A stretch of 64,000 bases of DNA from Orientallactaga sibirica. Taxonomy: Eukaryota; Chordata; Mammalia; Rodentia; Dipodidae. The position numbers were made by a program, and so were the translations under genes. A model generated the notes under the pieces. The model was given only the letters and a program-made list of their open reading frames with translations, did no database searches and was not told where the DNA came from. The stretch covers positions 11,935,001-11,999,000 of the forward strand of contig JAEOAD010000030.1 in NCBI GenBank assembly GCA_036365145.1, written 5' to 3'. Within the stretch, counting starts at the first letter, position 1; each line of letters starts with the position of its first letter. Shown here piece by piece: positions 24,137 to 35,000 of this stretch.

Positions 24137-24497
24137 TCTGGTAGTTTGAATGGATGTCCCCCAATAGATTCAGTTCATTAAAGCTTTAGATCTCCAGCCA
24201 CTTGGCTGGAGGAGGTATCACTGTAGGCAGATCCTAGAGTCCAGTAATAGGTGTGTTTGGGGGTGGATCTGGAATTCCAGCCTAAAATATGTAGAGTGCT
24301 TGAGTTTTGCCTGGGTTCCCTGTATGTGCTTGCTTGTTGTGGCTTTTCTCTCTGAGTAGACCTGTGAAAGGGGACTAGCCTGTTCCGCCATTATGGAACT
24401 TCCCCTGGATCTGCAAGCTTCAAATAAATTCCATTTCTTCTAAAAGTGTGTCTGGTTTGGAGGTTCATCCCAGTAGTGTGAAGCTGACTATGACAGA
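24137..24497 (+). repeat. 5' LTR of 24132-26442
   Basis: Begins 'tctggtagtttgaatgg' and ends 'ctatgacaga'. It contains an AATAAA signal (caaataaattcc at about 24422-24433) followed by the shared LTR end motif 'ggtttggaggttcatccc'. Confidence 0.85.
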
Positions 24498-24499
24498 AT

Positions 24500-24518
24500 T
24501 GGTACCAAGAGTAGGGTG
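24500..24518 (+). other. Primer binding site, tRNA-Leu type
   Basis: tggtaccaagagtagggtg starts 2 bases after the 5' LTR. It is complementary, with two mismatches, to the 3' end of mammalian tRNA-Leu(UAA) plus CCA (expected complement tggtaccaggagtgggg). Leucine priming is the hallmark of ERVL/MaLR. Confidence 0.75.
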
Positions 24519-24540
24519 TAGGCGCATGATAAATCTGATC

Positions 24541-24819
24541 ATGTGGATGTTAGGTATTTTGGAACTTTGTTTTGGAGAAATGGGCATGGACTTGGTACTT
24601 GCAACTGAAGATGCCTTCCAGAGTGGTAAGCTAAGTATTATGGACTATTCCGGTGAGAATTTTAAAATGCTAAGTGCAGAGAGAATTGTATTTGGATACG
24701 TTGCTTACAGACTTTCTAAGGGAATGAAAGATTGCAGAGAATTTTGTTGGAACTGGGCTACTGGCATAAAGGAAAGATGCATTCTGCTGTCCATGCCCAT
24801 GGAGTTTGATCAAAGTTAA
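24541..24819 (+). other. Open frame in MaLR internal region, copy 1
   Basis: Roughly 90 codons of the frame at 24448-24819 are shared with the minus-strand element at 37520-37798, including the blocks MGMDLVLATEDAF and CWNWATGI and the ending FDQ plus one residue then TAA in both. By eye about 70% of residues agree over this part. I recognise no domain. The 5' end of the frame starts inside the LTR and primer site, so the apparent ATG at 24448 need not be real. It could be a genuine small gag-like remnant or just a frame that stayed open by chance. Confidence 0.4.
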
Positions 24820-25090
24820 ATTTGTAGCGGACTGATATGCTTGGCTAAAGATATGGAACTGAGAAATTAAAGATTTAAAGTTAGTAACACTCAAGCAAGT
24901 TTAAAATTACAGGCACCCAAACTTGTTGCTAAAGCTGCTATTGTCCAATTTATTAGCATTTAGAGGAGAGATGGCCCAACTACTTTACATTGAAACAATG
25001 GAAAGGATGCCTGAGGAAAGACTGAAGGTAGAAATACAAATTCTTAGAAGGAGTTGATTGAATGGCTGGAACCTGCACTTCAAAGTCATT

Positions 25091-25138
25091 ATTTACTTAC
25101 TTATTTATTTTATTTATTTGTTTTTATTTATTTGAGAG

Positions 25139-25215
<77 letters not shown>

Positions 25216-25407
25216 AAAAGAAAGAAAGAAAGAAAGAAAGACAGAGAGTGAGAAAATGGGCTTGCCAGGGCCTCCAGTCACTGCAAACAAACTCCAGACA
25301 CATGCACAACCTTGCGCATCTGGCTCATGTGGGTACTGGGGAATTGAACCAAGGTCCTTTGGCTTTGCAGGCAAATGCCTTAACTGCTAAGCCATCTGTC
25401 CAGCCCC
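25091..25407 (-). repeat. DIP-like SINE with expanded (GA)n(GAAA)n
   Basis: Reverse DIP-like SINE. The tail (AAAT)n reads as 'tttatttatttg' at the left, then a (GA)n/(GAAA)n tract at 25137-25250 from its CT-rich region. The body follows ('gggcttgccagggcctccag', 'ctccagacacatgcacaacc', 'ctttgcaggcaaatgcc') with head 'gctaagccatctgtccagcc'. It is inserted in the internal region of the 24132-26442 element. The microsatellite produces long spurious Arg/Glu/Lys or Ser/Leu/Phe frames. Confidence 0.9.
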
Positions 25408-26046
25408 CCAAGTTATGATTTATATTGTCCCTGAATTAAGACTATGGCTGTGTCCTGAATACCTGGTATTGGCTTTGGAAGTATGAGAAATTCATGGAGT
25501 GGGTCATGAAGTGCACATTGTTTTAGCAGCTTTTGCTGAGATATAGGCAGGGCATGATGACCCTGATAGGACAGTGGAGCCATTGGAAGATGGACCATGG
25601 TTTGCATGGAGACCTGAAGATGTTTTGGATATACCAGGATTGTGCAAGGGCTATCATGGAGCACTGCTGGGTTGGGATTTGACTTTTTCCTGGCTATTCA
25701 TCCCATCTGGGGGGGGGAGTAGATTGGGAATTCTGGAGCCTGCCAGTCACTGGTTCTATCAGACTTCAACTGCAGGTGTTTGATGTTTGCTTGATGGTTA
25801 TTGCGTTTGCATTGGTCCAGTTTCTCATTGTTACGCCTTATAGCTGTTGAAAACGTTTACTCAGTGCCTTTATATGTTGAAAGTATATAACTTGTTTTGA
25901 TTTTACTGGAGTCACAGCTAAAAGACTATCTTAAATCTCAGATGAGACTTGGGACTTCAGAACTATATTAATTTGGTAAATACTATGGGCAACTTTGAAG
26001 TTGGACTGAATACAATTTACAATGTGAGATGATTATTAATCAATTA

Positions 26047-26062
26047 GGGAACAGGGGCAGAA
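26047..26062 (+). other. Polypurine tract
   Basis: gggaacaggggcagaa lies immediately before the 3' LTR, the expected plus-strand primer. The minus-strand relative has the equivalent gggggccaggggcggaa. Confidence 0.7.
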
Positions 26063-26437
26063 TGTGGTATTTTGAATGGATGTCTCCCAGTAAATTCAGG
26101 AGTTTATTAAAGTTTTAAATCTCCAGCTGCCTGGCTGGAGGAGATGTCACTGTGGGAAGATCCCAGCATCCACCCTAAGGTGTGTTTGGGGGCAGATCTG
26201 GAATTCTGGCCTAAGATATGCAGAGTTCTTGAGCTCTGCCTGGGGTTCCTATAGTGAACTTGCTTGTGGTGCTGGTAGTGGTATTTCTCTGTGTGGGCCT
26301 GTCAAAGGGGGACAGCTTTTTCTGACATTATGGAACTTCCCCTTGATCTGTAAGCTTCAAATAAATTCCTATGAACTCCTATCAACTGCGTCTGGTTTGG
26401 AGGTTCATCCCAGCAGTGTGAAGCTGACTATGACAGA
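26063..26437 (+). repeat. 3' LTR of 24132-26442
   Basis: Begins 'tgtggtattttgaatgg' and ends 'ctatgacaga', with AATAAA at about 26360. Confidence 0.85.
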
Positions 26438-26627
26438 ATATCCCCCCAATTCTTTACTTACAGTGCTCAGCTCTGCTGATAACATTTATACACAGGTCTT
26501 TTCCCCACAAGGTTTTCTGGATATTTTAAAGGATGCATTTCAGAATTAATAGAAAAAAAATGTAAAAAATAAAATAGAGGCCCAGGCAATAGTCCATTTC
26601 AACAAACCAGGGCCTCTACATTCTTTG

Positions 26628-26984
26628 TGTGGTGGTTTGATTCAGGTGTCCCCATAAACTTAGGTGTTCTGAATGCTAGGTCCCCAGCTGATGGTTATTG
26701 GAAATTAAAGCCTCCTGGAGGTGGTGTACTGTTGAGGGTGGGCTTTATGGGTATTATAGCCAGTTTCCCCATGCCAGTGTTTGGCACACTGTCCTGTTGC
26801 TATTGTCCACCTTATATTGGCCCCAGGGGTGATGTCCACCCTCTGCTAATGCCCATTGTTTTCCCCTGCCATCATGGAGCTTCTCCTCAAGTCTGTAATC
26901 CAAAATAAATCCCCCCCTTTTTTTCCCCCACAAGCTGCTCTTGGTTGGGTGATTTCTGCCAGCAATGTGAACCTGACTGCAACA
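26628..26984 (+). mobile_element. MaLR (ORR1-like) LTR
   Basis: Starts 'tgtggtggtttgattcaggt' and ends 'gaacctgactgcaaca'. AATAAA is at about 26904 (ccaaaataaatccc). It is the same family as the minus-strand LTR at 41970-42306 and related to 18488-18814. Confidence 0.75.
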
Positions 26985-27510
26985 GTTGGTATTCTGGAAA
27001 TTCTGAGATCTCCCAAGTTGGGAAATAGTAGAGAATTGTTGGCACAGAGGCATCCTTAAATCAGTGCACAGTTGCTGTTCTTGGTGTTAGCTTGCATCTG
27101 GTGAGTTTTTGTGCACAAGTTTTGAATACAAGGTTGCCATTACTGTGGCCTGGTTGAAACACATCTTGTTTTCAGGGAAGGTAAACTGCAAAAGGTGCAT
27201 GACTTAGCATTGTAAAAATGTGGTATTTCATCTGGAGAGTTAGAAAAATTGGCTTGGATTTGATAACTATATAAAGAGTACTTTAAAAATATGGTAATGA
27301 CTTCCATGGACTAGTAAAACAGACACTATGGGGGATGTTCAGTATTTAAAAGTTATCATGCAGGAGGCCCTTTTGCCAAGGCATGTTCTAGGATATGCTG
27401 CTGAAAAAGGATTTCATGGGCAGAAGAGATTGGGAAATCCTGCTAATCATGTCCTTTGCTTAGGGTTTCATGGTGCACTGTAACGTCCTGAAAAGACCAA
27501 GGATAAAAAA
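26985..27510 (+). mobile_element. Probable internal fragment of a MaLR element
   Basis: The 5' LTR at 26628-26984 runs directly into 'gttggtattctggaaattct', a degenerate Leu-type primer site position, and about 500 bp of non-SINE sequence. No 3' LTR follows. The right boundary is a guess. Confidence 0.4.
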
Positions 27511-27629
27511 AATCCGCTTGAATATTTAACCTAGATTTTCCCAATGTGTAGTACAAAGTATGCTCATATTATGTTTTGTTGTGATTTAGTTTGTTTTTAT
27601 TTTGGTATTTTAGTTTATTTATTTATTTA

Positions 27630-27764
27630 CTGTTTGGAGATAGGATCTGGCTATGTAGCCCTGACTAGTTTGGAACTCCCTATACTAGGCTGGCCTTGAA
27701 CTCACAGAGATCCACATTCTTCTGTCTCCTGAGTGCTGGGATTACAGGAGCCACCATGCCTAGT
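27630..27764 (-). repeat. B1 SINE
   Basis: Reverse B1: 'tttggagataggatctggct', 'ctaggctggccttgaactca', 'gagccaccatgcctag'. Confidence 0.85.
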
Positions 27765-28214
27765 TCATATTGCATTTTAAGTGAACTGCATCAACAAAAG
27801 GTTGCATGGTAATTCTGTCTTCATATGTTAAAAAAATATATATATATATAGTGATAGAAGAAAGGCAAGATCCCACAAGTAATTGGATTATGTGCAAATT
27901 TCTTTTGCTTTACTATATACATATTAGTGAACTGGCATATTACCTATAAGAAATTAGTTATTAAATATTAATAGTAAACTAACTATGAACAAGTCAGAAG
28001 CTTTACAGATATGCTCTAAGGAGGAAGGTTTTAATGAATTCAAAGAGATTCTCATTATGAATATGGGAGTCTGCTTTATGAGATTTTTGATTTACATCAG
28101 TTTAGGAAAACGTGCTTTTAGTCACAAATTATAGGAAAAATAGAATAACTATAAGCATTCTGTACAATTCTTATTTGGTATTTCTCAAAATTATTTGTTT
28201 ATGAAAATGAAAAT
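27765..28214. other. AT-rich unique DNA with short (TA)n
   Basis: (TA)n at about 27835-27850; otherwise nothing recognised. Confidence 0.45.
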
Positions 28215-28366
28215 GTGTCAGGCATGGTGGTGCATGCCTTTAAATCCCAGCACTAAGGAGGCAGAGGTAGGAGGATCACTATGAGTTCAAGGCCAACAGA
28301 CTACATAGTGAATTCCAAGTCACCCTGGGTCAGAATGAGACCCTACCTCGAAAAAAAAAAAAAACA
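28215..28366 (+). repeat. B1 SINE
   Basis: Forward B1: 'gtcaggcatggtggtgcatg', 'cctttaaatcccagcacta', 'gtgaattccaagtcaccc', with a 14-nt A tail. Confidence 0.9.
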
Positions 28367-29749
28367 AGAAAATGTTAAGTAAATGGGCCAGTATGTATTT
28401 ACATAGGAAGACCAAACATATTCCAGCTGGTTAAATCTTAGAAATTTTTTCCACTATTGAAAAAAAAAACATTAAATTTAAAAATGTACAATTTTTTATG
28501 TTTTCATTTTTGCATTAAAATAGATAGTTAGTATATTTACTGTTTGGTGTGCAACATTGTATCAATACCAAGCACAGACATTGTATCTTACAGCACTGGA
28601 GCTTAAAAGCCTGAAGTCAAAGTGTTCACAAAGCCACTTTGGATAAATAAATGTTTTAGGCTTGTCTCCCATTAACCTCTCTTTGCTACAGAAGTGTCAG
28701 CCCTGATCTTTAAGCTGAGCAAGGAATTTATTGTGTGATATATCTATGTCTCTACAAGTGGAAGGACAGGAAAGCATTATCATAATTTAAATGCTAGATT
28801 TCTTACAACCAGCAATCATCTCATGAAATCAAACTATAAAGTTGCCCCTGGGGTTAAAGAAACAATTTCTATTTCTAGAATTTCTTTACAATGTGTCAAA
28901 TTGAACTGTGAAGAAAATAAGAATGGTTTTGATTTGCTCTCAATTCCAATAACCTACCTCCTTGCTGGAGAGGTCCTCCCTTTGCAGTAGAAGGTCTTCA
29001 ACTAATGCCTCTATGGAGTGTAATATCCCAGGTCACCACAGAATGTCTTTCTGTGGTTAATTAAACAAGCTGTCTCTCAAGCCTTTATAGTCCATGGATT
29101 AACAAACCAAATGAGAGTTTAATCAAATAAAATCTATAAGGAGAATCATTATATTAGCAGTATTTTAATCAGACTCCTCACCAAACATGGATTCTAACAA
29201 CATTCTTTAAAATTCACTTGCCACATCAATGTTGCTATATCATAACAAATTTTTCTTGGTGCCCATGTACTCTGCAGAGCTAGGAATTTTTCTTTGAAGG
29301 CTTTCTTTATCTTGAGGACACAGTGGAAATATTTTCTAATTGGAGCAGCTCATTTGGCATACTCACCTAGCTGAAGTATGTGCACTCACTGACCATTAAT
29401 ACCTGTTATTCAAGTTCTGCTAGTCTGTGATAAACACAAATCCAGAAGCATTGCACAGCTTGGCAGTGGGTCATAGACTTCTTTCTTGAGTTTTCTTTTA
29501 AATATTTGTTTTTCCTTTGCCCTATGTATTACTCATATACAAGCCATTGGAGTTTCTAAGTAAAACAAGCTGCTCATGAAACCTAGTGTGCATAGACAAA
29601 CTCATTGTTTGTACTAATTGAAAAATGTTTGAAATTATGATTATCTTGCAAATCAAAAGCATTGACATATATTATTTTCCCCTTTCCCTGATTTTCAGCA
29701 TCCTAATGGATCATCCTAATTTATTCAACAATTATTTTTGAGTTCTAGG
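28367..29749. other. Long unique block
   Basis: About 1.4 kb free of recognised repeats. Segment 29035-29160 is rich in AT-type factor motifs (ggttaattaaacaag, ggattaacaaacc, gtttaatcaaataaaatc), as seen in some conserved noncoding elements. No exon is recognised. Confidence 0.35.
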
Positions 29750-29905
29750 CTACATAAGACTAAGGAAATCTGGTGAAATAACATTAAAATGAGGAACAGA
29801 AAACACAATTTGGTATAAAGTCTGACCCTATTATGGGAGCATGAACAAATTATTGATTTCATGTTCCACAGTTCCCTTCTTTGTAGATTGGGAGTAAGTT
29901 AGGAC
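29750..29905 (+). repeat. Probable MIR relic
   Basis: 'agcatgaacaaattattg', 'cacagttcccttctttgta' and 'gattgggagtaag' follow the MIR core layout ('gggcaagtcacttaacc', 'cagttttctcatctgta', 'aaatggggataa'). Confidence 0.5.
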
Positions 29906-30981
29906 CCTGTCCATCCAAAAGGGGAGATGTAAAGGATGGTAGCACCCACTAAAATCAATATCATTTCAGCCTTGAAGAAGTACTTAAGGGCATATAATCA
30001 TTTCATTGCTCTTCCATATTACAATAGAGAAAGGACAGTTGTCAATAAATTAGTACTGAACCTTAAATACATCTTAAGAATTCATGAAGATATCTGTCTA
30101 CCAATCATGCAAAACCAAATCTCAAATGGTCCCGAAGGTAGACAGACAAGTACTTTGATTCCATATCAAACTGTCACCTCCATGTTAGTTCAGCTTTCAT
30201 TATTTCATTAAATGAAAAAGTTTCAGAATGGAAAAGGGCTGTGTAGATCTGTTGGTTAAAGTGTTACCTTGTGCTTCAGCTTTCTGCAGGAACCCTGTCA
30301 AACATTACCTAGCCACTATTGGACAGTCCAAATCCAGTGACAAAGACATAGTCCATTCCTAACCTGCTCATGTTGAGGGCCTCTCTGTGTGTCCCACAAG
30401 TTGTTTTTACCATTGGTCACATTTCTGTGTTATGGAATAACACCAGTAAGTGTCACACTCAGTTCTGAATTGTGCTTGGTTTTTAAATGTGTTTAGTTCC
30501 CAAAACTTGTTCCTGTTTTCTATTATATTTTTAAAATCAGTATTTGGTTTTATTCCTTTGACTACCTTAATACTGTTCTTAAACTGTGAAGATTATGCCA
30601 GACTTTTTCTAAAGAAGGATTTGACAGTCATCCGCTATCTTGCTGTTGGGTCTCTTTATCTAGGTAGTTTAATATTAAATAAAATACAAAACTCTAATCT
30701 GTGTGTGAATGCTGTGATATGGTTGGCGGATCAAACATCACTTCTAAGCCAAGTTTTCCCTAATCTTGTACTGATAAAGCTGGCATTTTGGGTTGCTATT
30801 GAAAGATTCTTCAGAGACCTATATAAATTTTATTTTGTCCTTCATTTTTTCAACTATTGACAATTTGGTAGATACTAATTTTGTTTAAAGATTTTTAAGT
30901 AACACTAAGGTGACTGCACACATGAAATGAATAACAATTAGGGAGAACAATATAAAAAGTTTAGCAAAAGAATGATAAAGT
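29906..30981. other. Unique DNA
   Basis: Includes the longest open frame of the window (30450-30860, 136 codons), very rich in Leu/Phe/Ile. No signature of a known protein is visible, and AT-rich DNA can give such frames. I do not call it a gene. Confidence 0.4.
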
Positions 30982-31186
30982 GGGATTGGAAAGATGGCTT
31001 AGCAGTTAAAGCACTTGACTGAAAAGCCTAAGGACCCAGGTTCAGTTCCCCAGAACAGAAATAAGCCAGATGCTCATGGTGGCACATGCGTCTGGAGTTC
31101 GTTTGCAGTGGCAAGATACCCTGGTGTGTCCACTATCCTCTCTCTCTCTCTTATGATAAATAAATAAATAAATTTTAAAAATTTAA
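30982..31186 (+). repeat. DIP-like SINE, short form
   Basis: Head 'gggattggaaagatggctta', B box region 'ggttcagttcc', 'cgtctggagttcgtttgcag', CT tract and (aaat)n tail. Flanks aagaatgataaa at about 30969-30980 and 31188-31199 form the target-site duplication. Confidence 0.9.
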
Positions 31187-31877
31187 AAAGAATGATAAAA
31201 TGAAAGTAATTTCTGTTCTCCTCCCCATGTTCACTCCCACTGGACGCCCAAACACACAAACTAAGAGATGACTTAGAAGGTTTAGAGGAAGCAGATACAG
31301 CAACTGGCTTACCAAAAGGTAAGGAAATGAGTTGCTGTTTTACTCTCCATTTCTGTCACTCAGTCTTTATTTATAAAATGTGAACACCCACTCCAAGCTT
31401 AGGCATGGGAAAAAATACCCATAAAATTACTTCATAAGTAATTTCAGATGTTTTTCATTAATTATTAGCTAGAGTCATTTATCCTGTACAATCCATAGTT
31501 GCTAGTTCTTCCACTCAATTTATAAATAAATAAAAACAAATAATTTGATTTTCAGATTTAAATCTGAAGTTTAAATGACATTACTGAATTGTACCAAAGA
31601 AAAGGATGAGACATGTAACTAGCATTCATATATTATTGGTCTTTAAATTTAAATTAAAATGTCAGATTTCCCCATAATTTTCCTAAGAGTTCTAATATCT
31701 AGGTATGATATAATTTAAGTGGCACAATGGTAACTGGTAACTGTATATCATTTGAATTCATTCATAGTAGCAATTTTTCCAAGTTAAAATTTACATTTTT
31801 CTCCATTATCTTTATTTCTATTTTCTTGATTATTATCATCATTAATTCAGATGCAGCATTATTGGTAGGTGCTTAGG

Positions 31878-31908
<31 letters not shown>

Positions 31909-32086
31909 AAGTACACTCTGTTTAGTTACTTAGATGTTTTGGGGCCATAACTTGAGAATAAGCCATTAAGCTTTGGGGATTTTCCTAATAAAGAAATCTT
32001 TAATATAACCATATTTGTGAGGAAACATAGGACACATAACAGGTTCTATGGGGTAATAAAACACTTTTTCTTTTCTTCTTTCATTT
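31187..32086. other. AT-rich unique DNA with poly-A run
   Basis: A run of about 25 A lies at 31886-31910. Otherwise no feature is recognised. Confidence 0.45.
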
Positions 32087-32160
32087 CTAGGGTTGGAATA
32101 CAGGGCTTTGCTCATGCTTGGTAAGTTCTCTGCCACTGAATTATATACCCTGATTTCATT
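32087..32160 (-). repeat. ID SINE, old
   Basis: Reverse ID: 'agggttggaatacagggctt', 'tgctcatgcttggtaagttc', 'tctgccactgaattatatac'. Confidence 0.65.
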
Positions 32161-32166
32161 TTGAAT

Positions 32167-32500
32167 TAGTTTTGGGATGTGTGTGTTTGCATACATGAGT
32201 GTAGGTGCATGTATACCATCAAATACATGTGGAAGTCAGAGGACAACATTGGGAGTAGATCCTCACCTTCCAACTTTCCTGAGGGTCCTTTGTTGTTCAC
32301 TACTCTAATCACCAGGATAACTGGCCCTAAAGATTTCAGGGATTTCCCTGTGTCTGCCTCCCATCTTTCCATATATGCTCTGGGACTATAGTTGTCCATG
32401 CAATGGTATCAGGCTCTATATAGGTTCTGGGATCCAAAGTCAAATATTCACATTTGTGTGGCAGGTAAATGTTTTATCCACTGAGCCATCTCTCCAGCCC
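32167..32500 (-). repeat. B4-type composite SINE
   Basis: Reverse B4: GT-rich end 'gggatgtgtgtgtttgcata', then 'gtggaagtcagaggacaaca', a B1-like middle, and the tRNA-like head at the right ending 'ccactgagccatctctccag'. It is the same family as 3748-4310 and 48929-49245. Confidence 0.7.
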
Positions 32501-32502
32501 TT

Positions 32503-32615
32503 GGTGTTTTGAGACTGGGTTTCATTATGAAGGATAGACTGGCCTTAAAGTCACCATCATTCTGCCTCAGCCTCCCTAGTGCTGTGATTACAAGTCTGTA
32601 TCACCACATCCAGCA
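32503..32615 (-). repeat. B1 SINE, diverged
   Basis: Reverse B1 directly next to the B4: 'tttgagactgggtttcatta', 'tctgcctcagcctccctagt', 'gtatcaccacatccagc'. Confidence 0.8.
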
Positions 32616-33666
32616 ATCAAGCTTAGTTTTGCTGAATAGCTTTATGCATCACCTAACATCTGATCTTAATTTTGCAAATGGAAAGCCACTATGGGAGGAA
32701 GCAGGTGAGCAAACATCATCATATACATTGAAGAAATAGTATTATCTTCAGTGTGTTGGAAAGGCCACCCTTTGATCTCTAAAGTATAACATAGGTCCGC
32801 TTAAGAAAGGGACTAGTTTCTCAGGTGAAAGTAAAGCTGATGCCCAAAGGATAAAGATTTAGGTCTCCAGATGGAGCCTGGCTGGGACCGGTGTTTTTGC
32901 TATCTTAGCTTTCAGCCGTTAATCATTTACCTTTCTCATCATCACCTCAGATGCTTCTTCTTCTTCTTCTTTTAATCAAATTGCTCTGTCTGAACCTAAA
33001 ACAAACAACCTCCTGGGGGCAGTTAGTGTTTGCATTCAGTTGGGGTTCTGAACACTTTCTATTCTTTTTCTCATGTTCTTTCTTATTTTCAGGATCTAGG
33101 CTGCTGTAGAGGGTCAGCATCTTTAGTACTGCTGTGTAGGTGCTTGTGGTTGGCTGGGACTTGCCTTTTTGATATTTTTAAACTTGCCTTTTAAATCTCT
33201 TCCTTTTTTTTTTTTTTTTCCCAGAGCCATTCTGATTCTCCACTCCATAGCTCTTTCAGATTTCACCAGATAAAGAATCATTTTTTGCATTTTGTTTGCT
33301 TTATTTCCAAGGTTTTCTGGTGTTTAAATTCTTGATTAAAGGCTCTAAAAGAGACCCAGCAAATCATCTATAACTAAGGTGATTTAATAAGTAAAAGTAA
33401 TTAAACAGCAAAGCTGGTATTTTGGGCTTTTTTCTTCTTTTCTCTAAGACTCCTACAGTAGCAGATTGCTTTGACCAAATGTGGCAGAAAGTGGGTAGGT
33501 GCGGTGGAGTCAGTGAAGCAGCTGCTCTGTCTCTGCATAGATTTTTCTGTCTAAATTCCAAGCTCAGAGAAAATAGCTATTCCTCTCCTTTCCTCTCAAA
33601 GTGCACCACTCTCAACATTTATCTTTAAAGGTTTTATGCAGTTATATATTTTATTCAAATCTTTTT
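32616..33666. other. Unique DNA with short (CTT)n and poly-T
   Basis: (CTT)n at about 32955-32972 and a T run at 33206-33220. Overlapping frames on both strands at 33364-33628 have no recognisable family. Confidence 0.45.
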
Positions 33667-33872
33667 TGAGAACAAGAGATGGATCAGTATTTAAGTCACA
33701 TGCCTGCAAAGCCTAATGACTCCTTGTTTGATTACCCAGTATCCACATAAAGCCAGATGCACAAAGTGGTGCACGCATCTGGCATTCATTTGCAGAGGTT
33801 AATCGCTCTGGTTTGCCCATTCTTTCTCCCTGCCCCTGCTTGCAAATTAGTAAGTAAAAAAGAAAAACAAAG
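33667..33872 (+). repeat. DIP-like SINE, old
   Basis: Forward: 'agatggatcagtatttaagt', 'cacatgcctgcaaagcctaa', 'gccagatgcacaaagtggtg', 'gcatctggcattcatttgca'. Confidence 0.82.
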
Positions 33873-34190
33873 ATGATGCTAAAAATAGAATGGAATATGC
33901 ACAAAGGAAAGTAGATGAGAAGGGGTTCAACAACTTGTCTGATATCACAAATTGAATAGGCAGCTTTTTATTTCCATTAAGTGAATAACTCATTCCATAA
34001 AGTAGCCTACTAAGTGTTTATTATGTCACAAGTACTAGAACAGACTTGATATAGGATGGTCCAGGGTGGTCCCTACCTTTAAGGAATTATAGTCTGGGCC
34101 AAAGCATGGGTCTTTTGAGTACTAAACCTCTGCTCTTTCCATTCCTCTCTGTAGTATCATCAGTTTTTTTTTTTTTTTAATGTATTTTCT
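33873..34190. other. Unique or ancient repeat
   Basis: 34005-34085 ('ctactaagtgtttattatg', 'ggtggtccctacctttaag', 'gaattatagtctggg') resembles an antisense L2 3' end. The remainder is unassigned. Confidence 0.35.
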
Positions 34191-34316
34191 AGGCTAGGTT
34201 TGGTGGCTTACACCTGTAATCCTAGAAGTGTAGAAGGTGAGGCAGAAAATCATGAGTTCAAAGACAGTCTGGGAATATGGCACAACCCTGTCTTAAGACA
34301 AACAAACAAACAAACA
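34191..34316 (+). repeat. B1 SINE, old
   Basis: Forward: 'ggctaggtttggtggcttac', 'acctgtaatcctagaag', 'ccctgtcttaagac', then (CAAA)n. Confidence 0.82.
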
Positions 34317-34826
34317 CATCTCTCATTTTTCCCACCAGGGCTGAATTGAGGCAGAACTACACTTAGTAAGACATCACATCTCTCATTTCTACAATGGCAC
34401 TAATGCATACTCACATGTCAGAAGAGTAAATGGAAGAGAGGAACTTTGTAAAGAGTTTAGCACATATTTGTAAGTCAACATAAGTTAGCTATTACACTTC
34501 TTATTGATGTTTTATGTCTTCTGTAAATATGGTCAATCCTATTGATAAAAAGAAAGGATTTTAATCCATTTGAAACTAGGGAATATTTGTCTTTGTCTTA
34601 TCACCCACTTTGCAAAGCAATGACCTTCAGTCCACCTAAGCCATGCACTGAGTGTCTCTCTATGAGGATTTATCATTTTATGTGAGGATACTCCATCTAC
34701 ATGCTTTTCTGGGAAGGTAGTAAGATTTAAAAACCAGCAAGCATACTCTAAAACCTACATATAAACCTGATGTGATAACTATTACATACCTCTAAAAAAC
34801 ACACTACACTATTTTCTTAAATTTTT
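34317..34826. other. Unique DNA
   Basis: A weak MIR-3'-end-like motif (gtaaagagtttagcacatat) lies near 34448; otherwise nothing is recognised. Confidence 0.35.
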
Positions 34827-35000
34827 TGGTTTTTTTTTTTTTTTTTTTTTTTTTTGGTTTTTAGAGGTAGGGTCTCACTCTAGACCAGGCTGACCTGGAA
34901 TTAACTATGTAGTCTCAGGGTGGCCTTGAACTCATGGCAATCCTCCTACCTCTGCCTCCCAAGTGCTGGGATTAAAGGCGTGCACCACCACGCCCAGCTT
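34827..35000 (-). repeat. B1 SINE with long T-tail
   Basis: Reverse B1, well conserved: 'agaggtagggtctcactcta', 'caggctgacctggaattaac', 'gcgtgcaccaccacgcccag', with its poly(A) tail as a T run at 34828-34856. Low divergence and retained CpGs indicate a young copy. Confidence 0.92.

Larger units (their letters stand above)
24132..26442 (+). mobile_element. Two-LTR MaLR/ERVL-like element
   Basis: A complete non-autonomous LTR retrotransposon. It has the 5' LTR at 24137-24497, a primer binding site, about 1.56 kb of internal sequence (including a later SINE at 25091-25407), a purine tract and the 3' LTR at 26063-26437. The 5-bp target duplication atatc is exact at 24132-24136 and 26438-26442. 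The LTRs are only about 80% alike by eye, so the insertion is old. No gag, protease, reverse transcriptase or integrase domain is visible. The class (ERVL/MaLR) follows from the 5-bp duplication and the Leu-type primer site. Confidence 0.85.

Noticed and set aside
25054..25418. Arg/Glu/Lys-rich frames on the plus strand and Ser/Leu/Phe-rich frames on the minus strand.
   Set aside because: Generated by the (GA)n(GAAA)n expansion in a reverse DIP-like SINE.
30450..30860. Longest open frame (136 codons), Leu/Phe-rich, possible membrane protein or receptor fragment.
   Set aside because: No recognisable motif, AT-rich context and no supporting exon structure; consistent with chance.
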